Below are positions 1-6,841 of a DNA stretch of 48,544 nt, in pieces (position 1 is the stretch's first letter; each line of letters opens with the position of its first letter). The notes under the pieces are model-generated. The model was not told the origin of the DNA. It was given only the letters and a program-made list of their open reading frames with translations, and made no database searches. The stretch comes from Bacillota bacterium (GTDB lineage Bacteria > Bacillota > Limnochordia > DUMW01), in assembly GCA_012839765.1 (NCBI GenBank), contig DUMW01000045.1, positions 1 to 48,544 on the forward strand. Direction: 5' to 3'. The position numbers and the translations under genes are program-made.

Positions 1-2
1 AA

Positions 3-2021
3 ACAGGGTTGCTTGGGATTAGCGACGAGGTATTGCGTACCGGGAAGCCAAGAACCATAGAAATGTATTTTGCCCCCCTACAGCGATACTACTACGTCAG
101 TCTTTATTCAACATCCGATGATCAGTTAGCCGTGATTTTCGACGACATCACCGACCGAAAACTGGCCGAAGAGGAGTTGCGCAGGAGTACCCAATTGTTG
201 GAGGATGCCCAGCGCCTAGGCCGATTGGGGGGCTGGGAATGGGATGTGAAAGAAGAGCGATTGCTATGGACTAAGGAGACTTATCGGATCCATGGTTTGG
301 ACCCGGAGAATGTCTCTTTGTCTTCTAGGGAATTGATGGAGATTAGTTTCAGATGCTTTGCGGAGCCGGAACGGACCATCATCGAAGGGGCCTTTCTCCG
401 TTGTCAGATGACAGGGACTCCCTATGATCTGGAATTGCCCATGACGACCGTGGACGGTGACCCCCGCTGGGTGCGGGTGGTTGCTTATGCTGTCTTTGAT
501 CATGAGGGCAAAGTGGCCAAAGTATTGGGCAATATGGTTGATATTACCGAGCGTAAGCAGGCAGAGGTAGAACTGCAGAACAGTGAGCAGCGGTTCCGCA
601 AACTGGTGGAACTGGCTCCCGATGCGATCTTCGTGGAGATCGACGGTAAGTTCACTTACCTCAACGATGCCGCGTTGAGTCTTTTTGGAGTTACCAGGCC
701 AGAGGAACTCATTGGAAAACCGGTGCTGGACAGAATCGCCCCGGAATACAAGGAGACTGTAGCCCAACGGCTACACAAGTTGAATGTGGAACGGGAACGG
801 GTCCCCCGTAACGAGGAAGTCTTTCTGCAGGTGGATGGTACCCGGGTGGATGTGGAAGTGGCTGCGGTACCCATCCAGTTCCAGGCGGAATGGGGTGCCT
901 TGGTATATGCGCGGGATATCACCCAAAGGAAGCAGGCCGAGGAGCAATTGCGGTACTTGACCTTCCATGATCCCGTCACCGGTTTGTATAATCGGACCTT
1001 CCTGGAACAGAAACTGAAGGAGCTGGACACCGAGGCCAGTCTTCCTTTGGGAGTGCTGATGGCCGATGTGAACGGGTTGAAGGTGATTAACGACTCCCTA
1101 GGCCATCAACAGGGGGACGTTCTACTCAAACGGGTGGGTCAGATCCTTCAGGAGGCCTGTCATCCCACCGATACTATTGGACGTTGGGGCGGTGACGAGT
1201 TTGTTGCGTTATTGCCCCATACCACCGAGGCGAGACTTCGGGAGATCTGCACTAGAATCGAACAGGCCTGTGAGGAAGAAGGCTTCGTCCCCTTCTACAT
1301 CAGTTTGGCCGTGGGCTATGCGGTAAAGGAACGGGAAGAAGAAAGCATAGACGAGGTCATCAAGGCCGCGGAAGACGCTATGTATCAACGGAAAATGAAT
1401 AAAGCCCTCAGCAATAAGAGTGCCCTGGTGACCTCTCTGCAACGGGCCTTGGGTGAGAAGAGCCACGAGACGGAGCACCACGCCCGGAGGCTGCAGCAGA
1501 TGGCGGTAGCCTTGGGGGAACGGTGGGGGCTTTCCGGTGCGCAGTTGGACGAAGTGTCCTTGCTGGCGTTACTTCATGACATCGGCAAAGTGGCTATCTC
1601 CGAGGAGATCCTCATGAAGGAAGGCAAGCTGACGATGGAAGAAAGGGAAATCATCCGAAGACACCCGGAGATTGGCTATCGGATCGCCACTGCTTCCCCT
1701 GACTTGGCTGTGGTGGCCGAAGGAATCCTTTCCCATCACGAGCGCTGGGATGGGAGAGGGTATCCCCGGGGACTGAAGGGAGAGGATATCCCCCTTTCCG
1801 CCCGGATCGTGGCCATTGTGGATGCCTTTGAAGCGATGACCAGTGGCCGGCCCTATTGTGAGAAAATGATCACCGAAGAGGCTTTGCAGGAAATCATGGC
1901 CTGTGCCGGCAGTCAGTTCGATCCGAAGTTAGCAAAGGTGTTTGTGGAAATGATCAGGGATTGGGAACAATCTTCAGCGGAGTCAGCGGCCAGCGATGAC
2001 CATGAGGGACAAGGGATGTGA
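3..2021 (+). CDS. PAS-GGDEF-HD-GYP cyclic-di-GMP signalling protein (5' end outside window)
   Basis: The reading frame is open to the left edge, so the N-terminus is missing; a TTG at position 9 is not a convincing start. In order it shows the end of one PAS domain, two further PAS domains (about 180-570 and 570-950), a GGDEF diguanylate cyclase domain with an intact GGDEF motif at 1188-1202, and an HD-GYP phosphodiesterase domain with the HD pair near 1575 and the HHExWDGxGYP signature near 1738-1766. Both output domains keep their catalytic motifs, so it could both make and degrade c-di-GMP. The usual inhibitory RxxD site before GGDEF reads HPTD, so product inhibition may be lost. No membrane segment is visible in the part present; ligand and targets are unknown. 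Confidence 0.93.
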   Translation, partial: TGLLGISDEVLRTGKPRTIEMYFAPLQRYYYVSLYSTSDDQLAVIFDDITDRKLAEEELRRSTQLLEDAQRLGRLGGWEWDVKEERLLWTKETYRIHGLDPENVSLSSRELMEISFRCFAEPERTIIEGAFLRCQMTGTPYDLELPMTTVDGDPRWVRVVAYAVFDHEGKVAKVLGNMVDITERKQAEVELQNSEQRFRKLVELAPDAIFVEIDGKFTYLNDAALSLFGVTRPEELIGKPVLDRIAPEYKETVAQRLHKLNVERERVPRNEEVFLQVDGTRVDVEVAAVPIQFQAEWGALVYARDITQRKQAEEQLRYLTFHDPVTGLYNRTFLEQKLKELDTEASLPLGVLMADVNGLKVINDSLGHQQGDVLLKRVGQILQEACHPTDTIGRWGGDEFVALLPHTTEARLREICTRIEQACEEEGFVPFYISLAVGYAVKEREEESIDEVIKAAEDAMYQRKMNKALSNKSALVTSLQRALGEKSHETEHHARRLQQMAVALGERWGLSGAQLDEVSLLALLHDIGKVAISEEILMKEGKLTMEEREIIRRHPEIGYRIATASPDLAVVAEGILSHHERWDGRGYPRGLKGEDIPLSARIVAIVDAFEAMTSGRPYCEKMITEEALQEIMACAGSQFDPKLAKVFVEMIRDWEQSSAESAASDDHEGQGM

Positions 2022-2098
2022 ACTATGGCTGGCAGGAATACTGGAGCAGCTCGAGAACAATATTAGAGTTAATATGATCTACCGAGGAGGAGACCTAG

Positions 2099-2911
2099 AT
2101 GGCGAAAGTCGGCATTATCCATTACAATGCGCCGGGGAAAACCCTAGAGGAGTTCGCGGACTTTGCACAACAGGCAGGTTACAAGTATGTGGAGTTGTCC
2201 ATCGGGGATGTGTGGGCAGAAGGCAAGGAGTCCGATCTGGAAGCGGAGCGGCGTGCCCATGAGGTGAGAGCCCTGTTGGAGAAGCGTGGTCTGCAGGTAT
2301 CTGCTTTGGCCGCCTACAACGATTTCGTTGTACTCGATGAGGACGCGGTAAGGTACCAAGTGGAGCGAATGAAGAAGGTGTGTCGCCTGGCTCGCCTTTT
2401 GGGTACTGACGTGATCCGCACCGAAGGAGGGCAGCCGAAGGAAAGGGTCCCGGAAGAGCAGTGGGCTGAGGCTATTGCCGGCTGTCTTTCTAAACTTAAG
2501 AGCTTCGTGGAGACCGAAGGTTTCTACCTAGCGGTGGACAACCATGGGTTAGTGACCAATAGTGTGGATATACAACTGCAAGTCTTTGAGGCGGTGAAGT
2601 CCCCCAATATCGGAGCTAACCTGGATACCATGAACTACCGCTGGTTCGGGTATGACTTGTCAGAACTCCATAGCGTATACCAACGGATCGCTCCCTACGT
2701 CCTCCATACCCACCTGAAGGACGGCTTTGGTACCCGAGGAGAGTATCGGGGCACCGCTTTGGGCGAGGGCGAGATCGATTTGGTCTTCGCGATGAAGTGC
2801 CTGAAGGATGTGGGCTATGACGGTGTATGGTGCGTGGAATATGAAGGTTCCGATCCCAAAGGAGGATACGAGTTTAGCCTCCGTTGGCTATTGAACCAGC
2901 TAAACTCTTAA
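2099..2911 (+). CDS. Sugar phosphate isomerase/epimerase-like TIM-barrel protein
   Basis: This 270-residue protein has the layout of the xylose-isomerase-like TIM barrel family (AP endonuclease 2 fold). Visible conserved pieces are the strand EGGQ near residue 104, AVDNHG near 141, NLDTMN near 175, HTHLKDG near 201 and WCVEYEG near 244; these acidic and His residues normally bind the catalytic metal. A GAGGAGG ribosome site lies 8 bases before the ATG. It starts 77 bases after the c-di-GMP gene and may share its transcript. Family members isomerise or epimerise sugars and inositols; the substrate cannot be read from the sequence. Confidence 0.85.
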   Translation: MAKVGIIHYNAPGKTLEEFADFAQQAGYKYVELSIGDVWAEGKESDLEAERRAHEVRALLEKRGLQVSALAAYNDFVVLDEDAVRYQVERMKKVCRLARLLGTDVIRTEGGQPKERVPEEQWAEAIAGCLSKLKSFVETEGFYLAVDNHGLVTNSVDIQLQVFEAVKSPNIGANLDTMNYRWFGYDLSELHSVYQRIAPYVLHTHLKDGFGTRGEYRGTALGEGEIDLVFAMKCLKDVGYDGVWCVEYEGSDPKGGYEFSLRWLLNQLNS

Positions 2912-3246
2912 GGACGGAGGACCTCTCCGAAAGTCTCCCTGGTGATGTTCCTGTTGCTGGGTACGGTGTCCGTTTGCGAGATTTGGTCCGGACACCGTCT
3001 GGTTTACGATCGACATTGGCTTTTTGCTCTGGGCCAATTGGCGTCATCAATATTCAGGGGGAATCTAGCCCCAAGCAATGGCACCTTTCGTCTGGACAAA
3101 CCGGGTGAGATTTGCCGGGCCGATGGCGGAAAAGGCCAGCGAAGGTGGTACCAGTATCCCCGTATAGGATGGTGGGAACAAAGGTAACATTCATCTTTCC
3201 TAGCGATGTGGAGCTTGTGTTAACCCAGAATGAGGGTTTAACGAAG
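2912..3246. other. Intergenic stretch without a recognised gene; one strong hairpin
   Basis: No convincing coding frame is seen in these 335 bases. A perfect 10-bp inverted repeat (ACGGTGTCCG at 2963-2972, CGGACACCGT at 2989-2998, 16-base loop) could form a hairpin after the isomerase gene. No T-run follows, so it is not a standard intrinsic terminator. It may protect the 3' end or act as a weak terminator. Confidence 0.4.
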
Positions 3247-3272
3247 GGAAAAAAGGCCCCGGATTCGGGGCC
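3247..3272 (-). terminator. Intrinsic terminator of the dfx-perR-rbr operon
   Basis: Read on the minus strand just after the rubrerythrin stop codon, GGCCCCG and CGGGGCC pair as a 7-bp stem with a 4-base loop, followed by six T. This is a textbook Rho-independent terminator. Confidence 0.9.
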
Positions 3273-3279
3273 TTTAGAC

Positions 3280-3852
3280 TTACCAGTTTTCGCAGAGCAA
3301 CTCGAAATGTGCTTGGGGATGAGCACAGGCAGGGCAAATCTCTGGAGCAGTGTTGCCTTCGTGGAGATATCCACAATTGCGACAGCGCCAGACCACCCGG
3401 TTTTCCCGGGCGAACACCTTGCCGGTTTCCACATTGTTCAGCAAGGCACGGAAACGTTTCTCGTGGAACTTCTCGGATACGGCAATAGCTTCAAAGACCG
3501 CGGCTACTTCCTCAAAGCCCTCTTCCCGAGCTTCCTTGGCAAAGGTGGGATACATGTCCTCCCACTCGTACTGTTCACCCTGGGCCGCGGACAAGAGGTT
3601 GTCCGCCGTGGACCCGATGACGCCTGCGGGGAAGCTGGCGGTGATTTCTACTTCGCCACCTTCCAACAGCTTGAACAACCGCTTGGCGTGTTCTTTCTCC
3701 TGATCAGCAGTCTCCTCGAAAATCGCGGCAATCTGTACATATCCATCCTTCTTCGCCTGGCTGGCAAAGTAGGTATAGCGGTTTCGTGCCTGGGACTCAC
3801 CAGCGAAAGCAGTCAAGATGTTCCTTTCAGTTTTTGTGCCTTTCAACGACAT
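3280..3852 (-). CDS. rbr: Rubrerythrin
   Basis: A 190-residue rubrerythrin: an N-terminal ferritin-like di-iron four-helix domain ([21 protein letters not shown] and a later EExxDQEKEH block supply the Glu and His ligands), then a C-terminal rubredoxin domain with [10 protein letters not shown] and CPAC holding one iron. Rubrerythrins reduce hydrogen peroxide in anaerobes. The frame extends upstream, but the start was placed at 3852 because MSLKGTKT is the family N-terminus and AAGGGAG lies 8-10 bases before it. It is the last gene of an operon with superoxide reductase and PerR; its start overlaps the 3' end of perR by 26 bases, suggesting translational coupling. Confidence 0.95.
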   Translation of the reverse strand: MSLKGTKTERNILTAFAGESQARNRYTYFASQAKKDGYVQIAAIFEETADQEKEHAKRLFKLLEGGEVEITASFPAGVIGSTADNLLSAAQGEQYEWEDMYPTFAKEAREEGFEEVAAVFEAIAVSEKFHEKRFRALLNNVETGKVFARENRVVWRCRNCGYLHEGNTAPEICPACAHPQAHFELLCENW

Positions 3853-4270
3853 GATCTGATCTCCCTTCGTTGTGATGATGTTCATGGCAACTTCTACAAA
3901 TACCTTGAAACTCAAGGTTGTGTTCAAACACTACATGACCTGTAGTGTTTTGCACGCACTCATCAAGCCCGGCAAACACTTCTATGGGCAAATCCACGAT
4001 TCGGTCGCACTTGACGCACCGTAGATGGTAGTGGTTTTCCGGATTGCCGTCAAACCGCATTTGGGAACTGGCCGACGTCAAGGTCCGAATGAGCCCACAG
4101 CTCGACAATAAGTTCAGATTGCGATAGACAGTGGCCAGACTGATCTTCGGCAGTCTTTTGCGCACCATCTCATAGACCTCATCGGCACTAGGGTGAGTCT
4201 GTACTTTCCGCAACTCTTCGAGGATGATTCGCCGTTGTTTGGTTAATCGTGGCTGGGAATCATCCCGCAA
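3827..4270 (-). CDS. perR: PerR-type peroxide-sensing repressor (Fur family)
   Basis: Fur-family protein with an N-terminal winged helix ([12 protein letters not shown]) and a C-terminal dimerisation domain. By alignment from memory with B. subtilis PerR, all five regulatory metal ligands are kept: His in THPSAD, Asp in MRFDG, both His in NHYH, and Asp in RIVDL. The structural zinc site uses CVKC and CRSC. This makes PerR more likely than Fur or Zur. The frame opens at a TTG at 4315 that overlaps dfx and has a poor ribosome site. The TTG at 4270 follows GAGGAGG at a spacing of 10 and gives the usual length of 147 residues, so it was chosen. Genes before and after it detoxify superoxide and peroxide. 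Confidence 0.88.
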   Translation of the reverse strand: MRDDSQPRLTKQRRIILEELRKVQTHPSADEVYEMVRKRLPKISLATVYRNLNLLSSCGLIRTLTSASSQMRFDGNPENHYHLRCVKCDRIVDLPIEVFAGLDECVQNTTGHVVFEHNLEFQGICRSCHEHHHNEGRSDHVVERHKN

Positions 4271-4293
4271 TTCCTCCGAACCTCCTCTACCAC

Positions 4294-4680
4294 CTAGGGA
4301 CCATCTGCTCTCCAAAGACCATGCAGGTTGCAGTATTCCCGGGCAGTGACCACTTCGGCATCGACACAGAATTCCGCCACCGGCGGCTCACCGGGTTTAA
4401 GGAACTTCCGGTAGGACTTCCCGTCTTCGGTGATGATTTGAATCCATTCGATGTAATGCTCAGGGATCATAGGATGCTCAACGCTTCCGACAGTGACCCG
4501 AACTCCACCATCGATCTTAGTGATTACCGGTACGTGCTTCTCCTGTGAGGCGTCTACCGTGTTCTCCACCTGTAAAGTCATCGGTTGACCGCAGCAGACC
4601 AACTGTCCCTGGCTTGCAAATACTACCTCAATAATGTTTCCACAGATCTCACACTTGTATACCTCGTGAATCTTGGCCAT
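4294..4680 (-). CDS. dfx: Desulfoferrodoxin (2Fe-type superoxide reductase)
   Basis: A 128-residue protein with an N-terminal desulforedoxin domain (CEIC and LVCCGQPM, four Cys for the first iron) and a C-terminal neelaredoxin domain whose Glu/His/Cys residues (EKHVP, HPM, HYIEW, CNLHG) form the catalytic iron centre. It reduces superoxide to peroxide without releasing oxygen. Start ATG at 4680 has GGAGGTG 7 bases upstream; the frame opens further upstream but that part lies in the promoter and operator. First gene of the dfx-perR-rbr operon, so the peroxide it makes can be removed by the last gene. Confidence 0.95.
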   Translation of the reverse strand: MAKIHEVYKCEICGNIIEVVFASQGQLVCCGQPMTLQVENTVDASQEKHVPVITKIDGGVRVTVGSVEHPMIPEHYIEWIQIITEDGKSYRKFLKPGEPPVAEFCVDAEVVTAREYCNLHGLWRADGP

Positions 4681-4703
4681 CACCGCACCTCCATCACCAG
4701 TAA

Positions 4704-4746
4704 TAGTAATCATTATCAATATAACCTATGGTCTGTCCTTTGTCAA
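4704..4746 (-). promoter_or_regulatory. Sigma-A-type promoter with PerR-box-like operator
   Basis: On the minus strand TTGACA (4741-4746), a 17-base spacer and TATATT (4718-4723) form a near-consensus promoter. A 15-base interrupted palindrome, TGATAAT-G-ATTACTA (4704-4718), abuts the -10 box and covers the likely start site. It matches the 7-1-7 PerR box (TTATAATNATTATAA) at 11 of 14 arm positions. The second gene of the operon is perR, so the simplest reading is PerR autorepression of the whole operon. Confidence 0.8.
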
Positions 4747-4910
4747 TGGTTAACTTCATTTTTCCCTGCGACGATGACCTTGACTAGCTAAAAAGAGGAC
4801 CGATGTGTTTGCGAAATCTTCCTTATGCACGGGCTCTATCAGGCATAGAACAGTTGCCGGCTGGTAGATACTACAGAGGCAGAGCAATTTGTGAAGGGTG
4901 TGGGAACCTG

Positions 4911-5348
4911 ATGGTTGTTGAGGACCGTGTGCTCAGAGGCTTTATCTCGGGGTTGGGGGCGGGTGTGGCGATGACGATCCCCGACCTAATACTCACGTAT
5001 CTTGGTTTTACCGAAGTTCTCTATCGGGACTGGGCTGCCATTTTGATTAACGGGTATGAAGCAGGCAGTCTTTTGTCGCGGATCATCGGCCATGCGGGGC
5101 ACCTACTCTTTGCGGGGGTCATGGGGATCCTTTTTGCCTATTTCGTTCTTCTTACTAGTTCCCGGGCCCTGTATTTCAAAGGGGTACTCTTCAGCCTGGT
5201 GATTTGGTTTTCCTCCTACGTTGTGGTAAGTCTGTTTCAGTTTTCTCCGTTACTGATCATTTCGCCCGTTACCACCGTCGCCGATGGGGTGACATCCATG
5301 GTCTACGGTCTAGTTCTTCCCTGGCTCCTGGCAAGACTGGATAAATGA
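4911..5348 (+). CDS. Small integral membrane protein of unknown function
   Basis: From the ATG at 4911 the protein has 145 residues and four predicted membrane segments (about 10-30, 55-80, 85-110, 120-142), ending in a basic LARLDK tail. I do not recognise the family with confidence. The frame is open back to an ATG at 4803, which has AAAGAGG just upstream, but the extra 36 residues are hydrophilic and Cys-rich, unlike a membrane protein start; both starts are possible. It is divergent from the superoxide reductase operon and convergent with thpR. Confidence 0.6.
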   Translation: MVVEDRVLRGFISGLGAGVAMTIPDLILTYLGFTEVLYRDWAAILINGYEAGSLLSRIIGHAGHLLFAGVMGILFAYFVLLTSSRALYFKGVLFSLVIWFSSYVVVSLFQFSPLLIISPVTTVADGVTSMVYGLVLPWLLARLDK

Positions 5349-5360
5349 CCGTCTGGGAGG

Positions 5361-5876
5361 TTATTTCCCCAAGGACGCTTCCTCAACCACTTCGTAGATT
5401 GGTCCCTCTCGGGTCAGGGTGCTTTTCACCAACAATAGCTTGGTGACGGGGATGCTAGGCCAAGTGATCTTGTAATTCCTCCATTGATCCAGTAATTCTG
5501 GCGAGCCTCCCTTGGGCAATCTGCCCATAGTGACGTGGGGCTTTGGTTGGTGGTTTCCTAAAGCTTTTGACAGCTGTATCACGATCCTTTCGCTGGCGGG
5601 TTTCAACCCCACCCACAGTACTCGCGGCTGGTGCCAATTGGGAAAAACCCCGGTTCGACTCCACTCCAGATGGAAGGCTGAGACTGTCGCTGCGGTTTCT
5701 TGAAGCAGAGCAGAGGCTGAAGAAACCTGGGCCGGAGTGATCTCCCCCAGGAAGTTCAAGGTAAGATGCACATGGGGTTGACGTACCCAACGTACTTCCT
5801 GACTCCAGTGAAAGTCTTGATGAAGCTCACTGATATCCAGCAAGTCCCAAAGGCCAACGGCATAGAAGGCGCGCAT
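5361..5876 (-). CDS. thpR: RNA 2',3'-cyclic phosphodiesterase (2H family)
   Basis: A 171-residue LigT/ThpR-type protein with both HxTx motifs of the 2H phosphoesterases: HLTLNFLG near residue 37 and HVTMGRL near 114. The two His-Thr pairs form the active site that opens 2',3'-cyclic phosphates on RNA ends. AGGAG lies about 10 bases before the ATG. It converges on the membrane-protein gene with only 12 bases between stop codons. In vivo role is unclear in most bacteria. Confidence 0.9.
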   Translation of the reverse strand: MRAFYAVGLWDLLDISELHQDFHWSQEVRWVRQPHVHLTLNFLGEITPAQVSSASALLQETAATVSAFHLEWSRTGVFPNWHQPRVLWVGLKPASERIVIQLSKALGNHQPKPHVTMGRLPKGGSPELLDQWRNYKITWPSIPVTKLLLVKSTLTREGPIYEVVEEASLGK

Positions 5877-6015
5877 CTCTAACCAGCTCCTGTCAGTTTT
5901 CTACCTCAAATCCTACCTTTTGGATGCCCTTTTGTCCAGTATCCTTTGTGTTACGAAGTAATTTACCACTTTGTGCATCTTGAGCAGGAAAATTGCCGCA
6001 AGAAGGAAAGATACT

Positions 6016-6031
6016 TAAGTAAGAGTACTTA
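6016..6031. promoter_or_regulatory. Candidate operator in front of the nitroreductase gene
   Basis: A perfect inverted repeat TAAGTA-AGAG-TACTTA sits 19-34 bases before the nitroreductase start codon. Sites of this kind are bound by HxlR/YodB- or MarR-type regulators, which often control nitroreductases, but no such regulator gene is in the window. Inference only. Confidence 0.35.
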
Positions 6032-6049
6032 GCAGTGGGAGGGTTAGCC

Positions 6050-6583
6050 ATGAGCCTCAGTTGCATCGAAGCCATCAAACAACGGCGAAGCATCCGTCAG
6101 TATTCTACCAAGGAAGTTCCCCGGGAAGTGTTGATGGAGATCATTCAATCTGCCCTGCGTGCCCCCAGTGCCGGTAACCTACAACCCTGGCACATCTACG
6201 TGGTCACCGACCAGCAAAAAAAGATCGCGCTGGCCCAAGCTGCTTTAGGGCAGCGGTTCGTCCAGGAAGCTCCGGTGGTACTGGTGGTCTGCGCCGAACC
6301 GGAGCGTTCTGCCGCCCGGTATGGAGCCCGGGGTAGAGAGTTGTACTGTCTGCAGGATACGGCCAATCTGACCTATGCGATCATGTTAGCGGCCACCTCC
6401 TACGGACTGGGTACCTGTTGGGTGGGGGCCTTTCAGGAACAAGGGGTCCAGGAGACCTTGGGGCTGGACTCTGGACGGAGGCCCGTGGCCATTATCCCTA
6501 TTGGTTATCCTGAAAAAATAGGGGCGGAAAGACCACGGCGTGGTGTGGAAGAAATCGTGAGTTTCGTCGACGGACAGGAGTAG
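6050..6583 (+). CDS. Nitroreductase family FMN oxidoreductase
   Basis: A 177-residue nitroreductase. The N-terminal RRSIRQY block and APSAGNLQPWH bind FMN; the GLGTCWVGAF segment is the usual second FMN/dimer contact, and IPIGYPE is near the C-terminus. GGAGGG lies 6 bases before the ATG at 6050. The frame extends 5 codons upstream but without a better site. Such proteins reduce nitro groups, quinones or flavins using NAD(P)H. It stands alone; the substrate is not evident. Confidence 0.92.
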   Translation: MSLSCIEAIKQRRSIRQYSTKEVPREVLMEIIQSALRAPSAGNLQPWHIYVVTDQQKKIALAQAALGQRFVQEAPVVLVVCAEPERSAARYGARGRELYCLQDTANLTYAIMLAATSYGLGTCWVGAFQEQGVQETLGLDSGRRPVAIIPIGYPEKIGAERPRRGVEEIVSFVDGQE

Positions 6584-6841
6584 AATGACTGACTAGAGAA
6601 TTACTAATGGAGTATCGGTGTTTTCCTGTTGAAGAACTAGCTGGCAGGAATCACCCTGTTTGACCATCGCTTTGGTTCCCAGGAAGTATATCATGTACGA
6701 CCAAGAGGACGGTTTCAACTGGTCCTGGGCGGATTCCAATCGGGACCCGAGACAGGGTGACTTCCCGAAGCCCCTTTGGGGGCTGTTGTAAGGAAGTCTT
6801 TACAGGTATTCGTCGAACAACGCTGCATAGGGGTGAGGACG

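Noticed and set aside
3112-3945. 277-codon plus-strand frame opposite rubrerythrin
   Set aside because: It is antisense to a clear rubrerythrin with intact ligands and has no ribosome site or family resemblance.
2028-6651. The 12-mer GCTGGCAGGAAT occurs at 2028-2039 and 6640-6651, both just after a gene end
   Set aside because: Shared 12-mers are expected many times by chance in 48 kb, and the flanks do not match, so no repeat element is claimed.
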